Assembly: GCF_025148445.1 (NCBI RefSeq)
Contig: NZ_CP102270.1
Location: 186,001 to 250,000, forward strand
Direction of reading: 5' to 3'
DNA length: 64,000 nucleotides
From: Eshraghiella crossota
Lineage (GTDB): Bacteria; Bacillota; Clostridia; Lachnospirales; Lachnospiraceae
The position numbers were made by a program, and so were the translations under genes. Under the pieces are notes generated by a model that was given only the letters and a program-made list of their open reading frames with translations, was not told the DNA's origin and searched no databases. Positions 17,178-25,820 of this stretch are shown here, piece after piece; positions within the stretch are counted from its first letter, which is position 1; every line of letters begins with the position of its first letter.

Positions 17178-17762
17178 ATGAATACAGTGATGATAATACT
17201 AGTCGGTTTTGGATTAGCGTTTGATGTATTTTATATAGCTGTATCACAAGGATGCGTGTTAGACCGCATACAAGGCAAGAATATGTCATTAATGTGCCTT
17301 ATAGTCTGCGGATGGCAGATGGTTGCACTGGCAATAGGTTACGGAATTGCCAGACTTCCTAAAGTATATGCCATGTCTACCGAAATCAGGATGGTATGGT
17401 CACTTATATCGGCATTGATTTTCATTGCTATAGGTTTTATTAAGATATATATAAGCAACCATAAAGTAGCAAGACCGGAAATACGACAGGAAATAGATTT
17501 TAAGAAAATATGCGGTATAGCTTCATCCACCAGTGTATATACGCTGTTTGCCGGCCTTGCCTGTGAGTGGATAGGTATGGATATTGCGGATATATGCATT
17601 ATGGTATGTTTTATGACAATAACTCTTGTTATATCCGGAGTGTATGTAGGATACAGAAACGGTGAACTTAATAACAAAGTATATTTAAGCGGCGGGGCAC
17701 TGCTCATAATAGCCGGATTATGTGTTATAGCAGAATATCTTATATGGTGGTTTGGAAGGTAA
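17178..17762 (+). CDS. MntP-like six-helix membrane protein
   Basis: 194 residues from ATG 17178 (AGAGG about 9 bases upstream; a longer reading would run through the terminator hairpin). Six hydrophobic segments and the opening GFGLAFDVFYIAVSQG, with an acidic residue in helix 1 and a repeated half (SVYTLFAGLACEWIGMDIADI), recall the MntP/LysE-like manganese exporter fold. The usual MntP DAFA motif is not exact, so substrate is uncertain. It lies 6 bases before the first acyltransferase gene and appears to lead that operon; export of a pathway product or of a metal are both possible. Confidence 0.65.
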   Translation: MNTVMIILVGFGLAFDVFYIAVSQGCVLDRIQGKNMSLMCLIVCGWQMVALAIGYGIARLPKVYAMSTEIRMVWSLISALIFIAIGFIKIYISNHKVARPEIRQEIDFKKICGIASSTSVYTLFAGLACEWIGMDIADICIMVCFMTITLVISGVYVGYRNGELNNKVYLSGGALLIIAGLCVIAEYLIWWFGR

Positions 17763-17768
17763 AAAGAT

Positions 17769-18395
17769 ATGCCAAAGTGGACTGATTCGTTAAAAGCTGC
17801 AATAGGAAACGCTGTTCTTACTATTTTTGTCAAGGTGGGAATGAGACCTAAGCAGATATTTCAAAATAAAAACAGAAAAAATTGCAATTACGGTGAACCT
17901 GTCATATTTGTAGGAAATCATACCAGCCATTATGACGGAATAATGACTTCCGTGGAATTTAAAAAAAGCAAAGCTGATATAATAGTTGCAAAGGACTGGT
18001 TTGAGAAGAAAAGCATTAACTGGTATCTTAAGAATGCCAGATGCATTCCGATGGACAGATACGGAGTTGACACAGGATGGCTTAGAAATTCAAAAGAAGC
18101 TGTCAAAAAAGGCGAATCGATTATTATTTTTCCTGAAGGAAAGACAAGTAAGGATGGTAATATCGGAGAGTTCAAATCAGGTTTTGTTATGTTATCCATA
18201 ATGACCGGAGCCAGAATAGTTCCATTTGTCATAGATGGTAAATATAAAATGGTATTTGGAAGGCGACAGAGAATATACCTTGGTGAGCCGTTAGCACTTA
18301 CAGAAGAAGGCAAATCACTTACTCCAAAATATATGGAGAAGGAAAGTGAAAGATTTCGTCAGATAATACAAGATATGAAAGAAAAAGTGAAATAG
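17769..18395 (+). CDS. PlsC-family acyltransferase (first)
   Basis: 208 residues of the 1-acylglycerol-3-phosphate acyltransferase family. The HX4D catalytic motif is NHTSHYDG, followed by ARCIPMDRYG and the substrate-binding FPEGKTS. No clear membrane span; a hydrophobic N-terminus may associate with the membrane. It precedes an ACP gene by 9 bases, so an ACP-bound acyl chain is a likely donor. A second member of the family lies three genes on (19362). Confidence 0.85.
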   Translation: MPKWTDSLKAAIGNAVLTIFVKVGMRPKQIFQNKNRKNCNYGEPVIFVGNHTSHYDGIMTSVEFKKSKADIIVAKDWFEKKSINWYLKNARCIPMDRYGVDTGWLRNSKEAVKKGESIIIFPEGKTSKDGNIGEFKSGFVMLSIMTGARIVPFVIDGKYKMVFGRRQRIYLGEPLALTEEGKSLTPKYMEKESERFRQIIQDMKEKVK

Positions 18396-18404
18396 GAGAT
18401 AGTT

Positions 18405-18638
18405 ATGGTATTTGATAAACTTTTAGAGATTTTTTCTAATGTAATACCTGAAGTTGATACTTCAGAAATTACAAAAGACAGTACATTGTTTGAAGATTTG
18501 GGACTCAATTCATTAACAATGATGCTTCTTGCAGTATCAGTTGAAGATGAGTTTGGTATTAAATTTGAAGATGCCGGAGAACTTAATACGGTAGAAGATG
18601 TATGTAATTATATTAAAGATAAGACCGGTGAGCAGTAA
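18405..18638 (+). CDS. Acyl carrier protein (first)
   Basis: 77 residues, acidic, with FEDLGLNSLTMM: Ser36 is the expected phosphopantetheine site, though the usual DSL is NSL. GEQ-TAA at its end overlaps the next ATG. It carries growing or finished acyl chains as thioesters. Being placed between acyltransferases and a flavoprotein, and unlike the second ACP (21701), it may be a specialised donor ACP. Confidence 0.9.
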   Translation: MVFDKLLEIFSNVIPEVDTSEITKDSTLFEDLGLNSLTMMLLAVSVEDEFGIKFEDAGELNTVEDVCNYIKDKTGEQ

Positions 18639-19360
18639 TGAAGATTTTGCTGATTAAAGGCAGCCTCCGCGGAGAAAACAGCCATTCACTTATGGTGGCC
18701 CGTAAGTTTGTGGAGGGTATCTGCGAAGAAACGGATTCAGAAGTTAAGGAAATATACCTTGGCAATACCAGGATAGAGCATTGCAGAGGGTGTTTCGCCT
18801 GTTGGAAAGTCACTCCCGGCAGATGTGCAATAAAGGATGATATGGCAGGAATAATATCGGATATACTTGACAGCGATGTAATTATTCTTTGTTTCCCTTT
18901 ATATTTTTTCGGAGTATCTTCACCTATGAAGACGCTTATGGACAGACTTCTTCCGTTAAAGATGCCATATAAGGGCTGTCTGTCAACTGAGGAGAATCCT
19001 GTAATTATGGATTTCCGCCATGACCTTTCAAAGAAAAGGCTGGTGCTTATATCAAGTTGCGCACACGCATCAACGGATGTTGTATATGAACCGGTTACAA
19101 AACAGTTTGACCTGGCATGGGGTCCCGGCAATTACGATACGGTATTTTGTCCACAAGGCGAGATCCTTATGTTAGAACAGATGAAACCGATACTTTCGGT
19201 ATATCTGAATAAAGTTAAAGAAGCAGGCAGAGAGCTTGCAAAAGAAGGAAGACTGTCAGAAGAGACGCATAAAAAAGTATGTGCTCCGCTTATACCTGTC
19301 AGAGCAGTTGAAAAGATGATGACGGGATATTGGCAGGATTACCCACAGGAGATGGAATAG
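18638..19360 (+). CDS. Flavodoxin-fold NAD(P)H-dependent FMN oxidoreductase
   Basis: 240 residues. KILLIKGSLRGENSHSLMVA is the FMN-phosphate loop of NAD(P)H-dependent FMN reductases, and HCRGCFACWKVTPGRCAIKDDM is the Cys-rich stretch of the iron-sulfur-flavoprotein/NADPH-quinone-reductase-like group. SDVIILCFPLYFFGVSSPMKTLMDR is the second flavin contact. The gene overlaps the ACP gene by one base. As no enoyl reductase is visible in the operon, this flavoprotein is a candidate redox enzyme for the chain, but that is inference only. Confidence 0.85.
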   Translation: MKILLIKGSLRGENSHSLMVARKFVEGICEETDSEVKEIYLGNTRIEHCRGCFACWKVTPGRCAIKDDMAGIISDILDSDVIILCFPLYFFGVSSPMKTLMDRLLPLKMPYKGCLSTEENPVIMDFRHDLSKKRLVLISSCAHASTDVVYEPVTKQFDLAWGPGNYDTVFCPQGEILMLEQMKPILSVYLNKVKEAGRELAKEGRLSEETHKKVCAPLIPVRAVEKMMTGYWQDYPQEME

Positions 19361-19361
19361 G

Positions 19362-20120
19362 ATGAAAGAAAGAAGCACAAGCAGCATGGGACTGTTCAGG
19401 TTCTATTATGTAGCAGGATCCAGCCCGTTATTTGTTTCGACAATGATATTCAGGGAAAAATATTATCATAAACACCCTGAGAAATACAGTAAAGAGCAGC
19501 GTTTTAAATTTGCCAAAAAGATTATGCTCCATATGAAGAACAGAGGAAGAGTTAAGACTGACTACTACGGAAGAGAGAATCTTCCTAAAGAAGGCGGATA
19601 TATACTCTACTCCAATCATCAGGGCAAATACGATGCAATCGGAATACTTACAGACCAGAAAGAACCTTGCAGCGTACTTATGGAAAGAAAACAGGGCAGC
19701 AGGATAGTTGCCAAGCAGGTGTTAAGACTTACAGGAAGTGAGACTCTGGACCTTGACAATCCTAAGAGCCAGATTACCACACTCAAAAAAGTGGCAGAAC
19801 AGGTGGCAGAAGGAAGAAGATATCTCATCTTTCCGGAGGGAAAATGGGGTGACAATAAAAATACGCTTCAGAAATTCAATGCCGGATGTTTCAGATGTTC
19901 TTTTGATTCCAAGACCCCGGTCGTACCTGTGGCGATAGTCGATTCCTACAAAGGACTTAATGGCAATTCTCTCAGAAAGGTAACAACCCAGGTACATTAC
20001 CTCAAGCCGATACCTTACGAAGAATATAAGGATCTCAGAAAAAATGAATTGTGTGATCTTGTAAAAGAAAGAATACAGAATAAATTGGATGAAGTTCTTA
20101 AAAAGAGGTTAGAAAAGTGA
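19362..20120 (+). CDS. PlsC-family acyltransferase (second)
   Basis: 252 residues. The catalytic HX4D is SNHQGKYDAIG, followed by a GSETLDLDNPKSQITTLKK linker and FPEGKWGDNKN for acceptor binding. It differs clearly from the first PlsC-like protein, so the two probably transfer different chains or act at different positions. The gene ends in GTGA, overlapping the GTG start of the ligase gene. Confidence 0.85.
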   Translation: MKERSTSSMGLFRFYYVAGSSPLFVSTMIFREKYYHKHPEKYSKEQRFKFAKKIMLHMKNRGRVKTDYYGRENLPKEGGYILYSNHQGKYDAIGILTDQKEPCSVLMERKQGSRIVAKQVLRLTGSETLDLDNPKSQITTLKKVAEQVAEGRRYLIFPEGKWGDNKNTLQKFNAGCFRCSFDSKTPVVPVAIVDSYKGLNGNSLRKVTTQVHYLKPIPYEEYKDLRKNELCDLVKERIQNKLDEVLKKRLEK

Positions 20121-21634
20121 ATTATCAGTCAGAACAGACAGAATATTTTGAAAAGTTGATAGAACCTGAGATTTTGACAAAACTCCCAAGATATGATACA
20201 TTTTGTGAATTGCTTGAGATGTGCAAAAATGATTATGCCGATCTCCCTGCCATAAGCGACATGGTCAATACCATTACCTATGGCGAACTTTATGACAGAA
20301 TTGCGTGCAGGCGTAATTTCTTATACCGCAACGGATTTAAGAAGGGTGATATAATCGCAGTTCTTGCACCTAACAGCATGTATTCGATGGAGTTATATAT
20401 GGCAATTCCCACAGCAGGATGTATTGTAATAATGCTTCCATCGGCAGAAAATGCCATAAGCAGGGAATGTCTTACAGCACTTATTAATAAATTTGATATT
20501 AAGGGATTATTTATTAACCCTGAATATAAAGAGGTGGCAGAGGGTCAGCCTGTCAAGGTTTTTGACATCCATGACACCGACAATGTACCGGGACCTACTG
20601 CGGACGTTACAAAGGATGATATTGCGGTAATATGTTTTTCTGTTAATAACAGCCCTGATAATCCGTACGGAGCAATGCTTTCACACGGAGCGATAATGAG
20701 AGCCGCACACAATGGTTTGTTTATACCGGGACACACTTACAATCAAAGGACAATAGCAATCCTTCCTTTGTCCCATGTATTTGGGGCGATAAGAGGGCTT
20801 CTTACATGTATTTATACAGGAGCACTTGTGTATGCCTGTGAAGACATGAGCAACATTGTTTTTGATATACCTAAGATGAAACCTACAATTCTTACCCTTG
20901 TACCGGGGCTTGCGGAGATGATACTTTCCGTGGCAAGAATTAAGGGTAAAGAATTTCTTGAAGGAATTGAGACTATAATATGCGGCGGTGCATACTGCCA
21001 GCCAAAGCTTGTAAAGCAGGCAAAAGATTACGGAATCAACCTTCTCGTGGGATATGGTCTTACCGAGGCCGCCAATATTGTCAGCGGTAACGTTGACACG
21101 GATACGGTTCCTGACTCTATCGGAAAAGTATATCCGGGAACGGAGGTACGAATTCAAGACGGAGAGATTCAGGTAAAAGGTGACGTTGTTATGAAAGGGT
21201 ATTATAATGACCCGGAGAGGACAGCGGAAGTATTTACAGAAGACGGATGGCTTAAGACCGGAGACATAGGAGAATTTGATGAAAACGGTTATCTTCACAT
21301 TCTCGGACTCAGAAAGAATCTCATAATACTTCCTAATGGGGAAAATATTTCTCCTGAGGAGCTTGAGAACATATTCTTAAGCAAAGATGAGATAAAAGAT
21401 TGTGCTGTATATGAGGACGCTTTAAGAGGCAGACCGCTTATGGCAATCACAATACAGCCGGAGGAAAGTTTTTGTGAAGGTAAGGACGAAAAAGATATTC
21501 TTACCTATTTCAAAACACTTGTAAAGGACACCTGTAACCTCCTGCCCAGTTATAAGGCAATCACCAAAACAGTGGTTACTTACGAAGCAATAGAGCATAA
21601 AACAGGTGACAGACTCTATAATATAGAGTGGTAA
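20117..21634 (+). CDS. Acyl-CoA/acyl-ACP synthetase-like AMP ligase, degenerate P-loop
   Basis: 505 residues of the ANL adenylating superfamily, starting at a GTG within the previous stop (AGAGGTTAG upstream). Motifs: ITYGELYDRI (A1 region), GYGLTEAANIVSG (A5), GDVVMKGYYNDPERTAEVF and KTGDIGEFDENGYLHILGLRKNLIILPNGENISP (A7-A8), and a C-terminal HKTGDRLYN near the A10 lysine. The phosphate loop, normally YTSGTTGxPKG, reads FSVNNSPDNPYGAMLSHG at about 174-191: the Ser/Thr/Gly-rich turn and lysine are gone. Adenylation may be weak or lost, or this is a divergent fatty-acyl-ACP ligase. Confidence 0.82.
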   Translation: MNYQSEQTEYFEKLIEPEILTKLPRYDTFCELLEMCKNDYADLPAISDMVNTITYGELYDRIACRRNFLYRNGFKKGDIIAVLAPNSMYSMELYMAIPTAGCIVIMLPSAENAISRECLTALINKFDIKGLFINPEYKEVAEGQPVKVFDIHDTDNVPGPTADVTKDDIAVICFSVNNSPDNPYGAMLSHGAIMRAAHNGLFIPGHTYNQRTIAILPLSHVFGAIRGLLTCIYTGALVYACEDMSNIVFDIPKMKPTILTLVPGLAEMILSVARIKGKEFLEGIETIICGGAYCQPKLVKQAKDYGINLLVGYGLTEAANIVSGNVDTDTVPDSIGKVYPGTEVRIQDGEIQVKGDVVMKGYYNDPERTAEVFTEDGWLKTGDIGEFDENGYLHILGLRKNLIILPNGENISPEELENIFLSKDEIKDCAVYEDALRGRPLMAITIQPEESFCEGKDEKDILTYFKTLVKDTCNLLPSYKAITKTVVTYEAIEHKTGDRLYNIEW

Positions 21635-21700
21635 TTAAGGGAATTAGTGGAAAACACTTTATTCTATACATTAAAAAAAGTCTTAAAGGAGAATTTAAAG

Positions 21701-21955
21701 ATGGATGAAAAACAGGCAAAGATCGCAGAACAGATCAAAGGAATCTTAGTAGATAACTTAAGAATTCCAGCAGAAGAACTTGATTACGATGTAGAGCTTT
21801 TCGGAGATGGAATTGGTCTTGACTCAATCGATTCTCTTGAAATCATCGCCGGTATCGACCAGGAATTCGGCGTACAGATGACAGGCGTTGCTAAAGAAAA
21901 CTTCTTCAACATCGCAGCACTTAGCAAATATGTAATGGAACATATGGAAGCTTAA
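21701..21955 (+). CDS. Acyl carrier protein (second)
   Basis: 84 residues starting at MDEKQAKIAEQIKG (AAAGGAG at 21685-21691). GLDSIDSLE places Ser42 as the phosphopantetheine site, and VQMTGVAKENFFNIAALSKYV ends the helical bundle. The doubled SxDSLE pattern resembles ACPs of type II polyketide or aryl-polyene-like systems more than housekeeping AcpP, but this is a weak sign. It directly precedes the KS-CLF gene and a GC-rich hairpin. Confidence 0.9.
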   Translation: MDEKQAKIAEQIKGILVDNLRIPAEELDYDVELFGDGIGLDSIDSLEIIAGIDQEFGVQMTGVAKENFFNIAALSKYVMEHMEA

Positions 21956-21964
21956 TAGCTTGAC

Positions 21965-21990
21965 ATTCCCCCCGGCCCGGCCGGGGGAAT
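21965..21990. promoter_or_regulatory. GC-rich intra-operon hairpin between ACP and KS genes
   Basis: ATTCCCCC pairs with GGGGGAAT, with one bulged C and an inner GG/CC. No T run follows (AATAAAG), so it is not a normal terminator. It may protect the ACP mRNA 3' end or attenuate the KS gene. Confidence 0.6.
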
Positions 21991-22016
21991 AAAGCTGACA
22001 AAGAGGTATAATAAGT

Positions 22017-24440
22017 ATGGAAAATAAAATGAGATGTGTAATTACCGGACTTGGAATGATTAACTCAATCGGTAATTCGGTAGACGAAAGCTGGAATAAC
22101 TGTATTAACGGTGTTTCAGGAATTAAGGAAGTAAAATCGATAGATACAACTGAGTGTTACGCTCACCTTGGAGCAGAGGCAGCAGAGCATTTTGATGTGG
22201 ATGCAGGCAGTGATGCGGATAAGATGGACAGAGTATCATTACTCTGCGTAAAGGCAGCAAAGGAAGCACTCAGTGATTCAAAAATAGAGATAAATGATGA
22301 AAATGCAGACAGAGTCGGTGTAATCATCGGAAGCTGTGTAGGCGGTGCAATAAGCATCCAGAATTTCTTCACAGCTTATGAAGAAAATCCTGAAAAGGCA
22401 GATAAGAGCGATATTATCAAGATGCCAATCGGTGCAATCGCAAATAACATTGCCAAAATTTCAGGCGCAAAAGGTGTTGTAACCAATGTAGGTAATGCCT
22501 GTGCAGCAAGTACAATAAGTATTGAATATGCCTGTGATTTAATCAGAGCCGGTGTAGGCGATGCATTTATCGTAGGGGGTTCAGATTCATTCTCAGCTCT
22601 TGCTTTTGGTGGATTTACAGCATTACACGCACTTGATACAGACCCATGTTCACCATACAACAAGAGTAAGGGCATAACACTTGGTGAAGGTGCAGCCGTA
22701 CTTGTAGTTGAATCTTATGAACATGCCGTTGCAAGAGGTGCCAAAATATATTGTGACGTACTCGGCGGAGGAATCAGTTCAGACGCCCATCACATCACAG
22801 CACCAAGAGATGACAGCGAAGGTCAGATGAATGCGATGAAGTGGGCACTTGCAAAGTCAAAGATGGATCCAAAAGAAATCGCATATATTAACGGACACGC
22901 AACAGGAACCGTTAAAAATGATACAACTGAAATTCAGGCAATGCAGAATATTTTCGGCGATAATGACAATACAGCGGTTGACTCAACTAAGTCAATGGTA
23001 GGACATTGTCTCGGTGCGGCAGGTGCAGTAGAAGCAATCTACACTGTAAAGGCACTTACAACCAATACAGTACCTCCAACAATCGGATATTCAGAGGAAG
23101 ACCTTGAAAGACTTAAAGAAAAAGCCGGTAAATTAGACTTCATGCCTAATGTCAAGAAAGAAAAAGACATTGAATATGCAATGACAAATAACTTTGCTTT
23201 CGGTGGTAATAATGCCAGCGTTATTTTTGCAAAGCATGAAAAAGATATAAAAGAACCTGAAAACAATAAAGTATACGTTACAGGTATCGGACTTGTCAGT
23301 CCTTTAGGCAACAGCGTTGAAAGCTATATCGAAGGCTCTAAGGCAGGCGTAACCAAAGCAGAAAACGGTAACATCCATGCAGGCGTATCCTCAGAAGATT
23401 ATGCCAAGTACGGAATTAAATTAGCTTTCTACCGTAAGCTTGATAAGTTAAGCCAGATGCAGGTTGTTTCAGGACGTGCATGTCTTGATAACGCAGGAGT
23501 TACCGTAACTGACGACAACGCAACAGATATCGGTATGATAGTAGGAACATCAGACGGACCTGCAACAGATATTATTAACTTCCATGAAGGTCTTATTAAG
23601 AACGGACTTCATCAGGGAAGTGCTTTTGTATTCCCTAACACCGTTTACAATGCAGCAGGCGGATATTTCTCAATCAATTCAGGCGTTAAGGGTGTCAACG
23701 TAACACTTACAAACGGTCCACAGGCAGGACTTCAGAGCCTTTGCTACGCATATAACGTAGTTAAAACAGGTGATGAAAAGATGATGATTGCAACAGGACT
23801 TGATGAAAATACAGATACAATGGAACTTCTTTATGACAAGCTCGGACTTCTTTCAGACAAAGATGAAGCAACACCTTATGCTATGGATGGAAGAAGCTTT
23901 GTACTCGGTGAAGGTGCAACATCCATTATGCTTGAAAGCGAAGCATCTGCAAATGAAAGAGGTGCTAAGAAACTTGCCGAAGTTGCAGGTTACGCAATGA
24001 CACATGAATCTGTAACAGTAGGTACAATTAAAGGTTCAGGCGCAGCTCTTTGTAAAGCAGTCCTCAAAGCATGTGAAAACGCAGGAATTACAACAGATGA
24101 CATAGATGCGGTTGTCGGTTTTGGTAACGGCAACACTAACGTTGATACAATCGAGACAGAATCTTATGAAAAAGTATTTGGAGATAAGGTTAAGACATTG
24201 CCTGTACTCAGCGTTAAGACACTTACAGGTGAAGCAAGGGCATGTTCAGCAGCTCTCTCTGCAGCTCATGCAGCCATGATTTTATCAGGTGAACTTGATT
24301 CAACACAGCCTGCTTACAATTTTGTGAATGGAAAGGCAGTTAAGACCACAACAGATACAAAGAACTTCAAGTACATACTTGTAACAAGTTATGCGGCAGG
24401 TGGTTCATACACAGCGGTAGTTCTTAAGAAAGTACAGTAA
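22017..24440 (+). CDS. Fused ketosynthase-chain length factor (KS-CLF, two FabF-like domains)
   Basis: 807 residues formed by two tandem thiolase-fold ketosynthase domains. Domain 1 (1-410) is active-looking: Cys162 in NACAAS, His294 in NGHATGT, Lys325 and His330 in STKSMVGHCLGAAG. Domain 2 (418-807, from VYVTGIGLVSPLGNSV) keeps the fold (LGEGATSIMLES, KTLTGEARACSAAL) but the nucleophile region reads TNGPQAG (565-571) with no Cys, the first His is lost (GFGNGNTNV) and the second is Glu739. This is the pattern of the KS-beta/chain-length factor that partners KS-alpha in type II polyketide synthases, with Gln near the lost Cys. It therefore probably elongates ACP-bound chains with a length set by domain 2. 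Normal FabF is about 410 residues. Confidence 0.9.
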   Translation: MENKMRCVITGLGMINSIGNSVDESWNNCINGVSGIKEVKSIDTTECYAHLGAEAAEHFDVDAGSDADKMDRVSLLCVKAAKEALSDSKIEINDENADRVGVIIGSCVGGAISIQNFFTAYEENPEKADKSDIIKMPIGAIANNIAKISGAKGVVTNVGNACAASTISIEYACDLIRAGVGDAFIVGGSDSFSALAFGGFTALHALDTDPCSPYNKSKGITLGEGAAVLVVESYEHAVARGAKIYCDVLGGGISSDAHHITAPRDDSEGQMNAMKWALAKSKMDPKEIAYINGHATGTVKNDTTEIQAMQNIFGDNDNTAVDSTKSMVGHCLGAAGAVEAIYTVKALTTNTVPPTIGYSEEDLERLKEKAGKLDFMPNVKKEKDIEYAMTNNFAFGGNNASVIFAKHEKDIKEPENNKVYVTGIGLVSPLGNSVESYIEGSKAGVTKAENGNIHAGVSSEDYAKYGIKLAFYRKLDKLSQMQVVSGRACLDNAGVTVTDDNATDIGMIVGTSDGPATDIINFHEGLIKNGLHQGSAFVFPNTVYNAAGGYFSINSGVKGVNVTLTNGPQAGLQSLCYAYNVVKTGDEKMMIATGLDENTDTMELLYDKLGLLSDKDEATPYAMDGRSFVLGEGATSIMLESEASANERGAKKLAEVAGYAMTHESVTVGTIKGSGAALCKAVLKACENAGITTDDIDAVVGFGNGNTNVDTIETESYEKVFGDKVKTLPVLSVKTLTGEARACSAALSAAHAAMILSGELDSTQPAYNFVNGKAVKTTTDTKNFKYILVTSYAAGGSYTAVVLKKVQ

Positions 24441-24489
24441 TGACTAAAATATTATTATTGTAGCGGGTGCATTAATATTATGCATTGCA

Positions 24490-25092
24490 ATGGGATTTTT
24501 ATATTGTAATTTTATACATTCAGATATCAAATTAAAAAAATCTTCAAAAGGAATTACTGTTAATTATATTAATAAATTTCCTGATGTTTCATACCGGAAT
24601 CTTTCGGATATAACAGAGGAAGAGATATGGAACGATGAACGGTATGATATCGTAGAAGGCACTGTGGAAGAAATAAGAAATGTAAAGATTAGGTTTGGAG
24701 CTGAAAAATATTATGGTGCGATTATTACAATTAAGCCGGAGGAAATTATAAAAGGAACTCTTGATGAAACGCAGATTAAGGTTTTTGTGGATTGTAATAT
24801 TGGCAAGGCTGATTCGAGCGGAGATTCTGAAATCCTAAAAATATTAAAAGAAAAAGACAGAGGTATTTTTATTATTTATAAATATAGTGATACAGATGTC
24901 TGGGAGAATGATAAAAAGAATCTATATATGGATGAGTTAGCGGAATATGGTTTTGAAGATGCAGAGAGATTTGCATTTATAGAAAAAAATGGCAAGGTAT
25001 ATTTTAGCTCTATATACAAAAATATTTCCGAAGATGATACACTGGAGGAAATAAAAGAATATATAAAACAGAAAAGAAAGGAACTATTATGA
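24490..25092 (+). CDS. Unknown protein; N-terminal membrane anchor apparently frameshifted
   Basis: 200 residues, not recognised. From ATG 24490 it starts in the middle of a membrane helix (GFLYCNFI). The same frame upstream encodes IIIVAGALILCIA without a start codon. A coupled ATG at 24440 (overlapping the KS stop) reads MTKILLL and stops at 24461. One base too many or too few between 24449 and 24460 would join MTKI to [21 protein letters not shown], a perfect signal anchor. The rest is acidic and soluble, with [19 protein letters not shown]. It overlaps fabG by 4 bases and is lower in GC than its neighbours. Sequencing error, mutation or programmed frameshift are all possible. Confidence 0.55.
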   Translation: MGFLYCNFIHSDIKLKKSSKGITVNYINKFPDVSYRNLSDITEEEIWNDERYDIVEGTVEEIRNVKIRFGAEKYYGAIITIKPEEIIKGTLDETQIKVFVDCNIGKADSSGDSEILKILKEKDRGIFIIYKYSDTDVWENDKKNLYMDELAEYGFEDAERFAFIEKNGKVYFSSIYKNISEDDTLEEIKEYIKQKRKELL

Positions 25093-25820
25093 GTAAAGTA
25101 GCAATCGTTACAGGTTCATCAAGAGGAATCGGCAGAGCCTGTGCATTAAGACTTGCAAAAGAAGGCATGGATGTTGTAGTTAATTACAACAGTAACGAAG
25201 CAGAAGCAATGAAAGTTGTCAATGCAATCAAAGATATGGGACAGGATGCAATAGCAATCAAAGCTAACACAGGTAACCAGAATGATGTTAAAAATATGTT
25301 CCGCGAAGCTTTTAAGCATTTTGGACATATAGATGTGCTTGTAAACAATGCAGGTGTTCTTGATGACGCATATCTTCTTGCAATCAACTCGGATTCCCTT
25401 GACAGAAGCATGGATGTCAATGTAAAAGGATATTTTTACTGCTGTCAGCAGGCTGCGCTTAAAATGTTTAAGACAGGCGGAAGAATCGTTAATGTATCTT
25501 CGGTAAGCTCAAAGCTGGCACTTGCAGGACAGTCTGTATACGGAGCTACAAAGGGTGCCGTTAATTCAATGACAGCAACTCTTGCAAAAGAACTTGCACC
25601 TTACGGTATTCAGGTTAATGCGGTAGCACCGGGATTTATCATGACAGAAATGATTGAACAGATTCCTGATGAGAAAAGAGAAGAGTACCTCAAGGATATT
25701 CCAATGGGAAGACTGGGAACAGTAGAAGAAGTAGCTGCAACGGTTGCAATGCTCTGTGGCGAAGCAAGTTCATATATAACAGGACAGGTAATAGTTCTTG
25801 ACGGAGGATTAAGCCTTTGA
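25089..25820 (+). CDS. fabG: 3-oxoacyl-ACP reductase FabG (SDR)
   Basis: 243 residues. Rossmann motif [16 protein letters not shown] at the fourth strand, catalytic Ser in NVSSVSS and YGATKGA giving the YxxxK pair, then the PGFIMTEM loop and the C-terminal [12 protein letters not shown]. It reduces beta-ketoacyl-ACP with NADPH. Overlaps the preceding gene by ATGA and fabZ by TGATG. Its context assigns it to the KS-CLF pathway rather than to a complete housekeeping fab operon. Confidence 0.93.
   Translation: MSKVAIVTGSSRGIGRACALRLAKEGMDVVVNYNSNEAEAMKVVNAIKDMGQDAIAIKANTGNQNDVKNMFREAFKHFGHIDVLVNNAGVLDDAYLLAINSDSLDRSMDVNVKGYFYCCQQAALKMFKTGGRIVNVSSVSSKLALAGQSVYGATKGAVNSMTATLAKELAPYGIQVNAVAPGFIMTEMIEQIPDEKREEYLKDIPMGRLGTVEEVAATVAMLCGEASSYITGQVIVLDGGLSL

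Noticed and set aside
20681-21298. 205-residue minus-strand frame inside the ligase gene
   Set aside because: Antisense shadow; no protein-like motifs.
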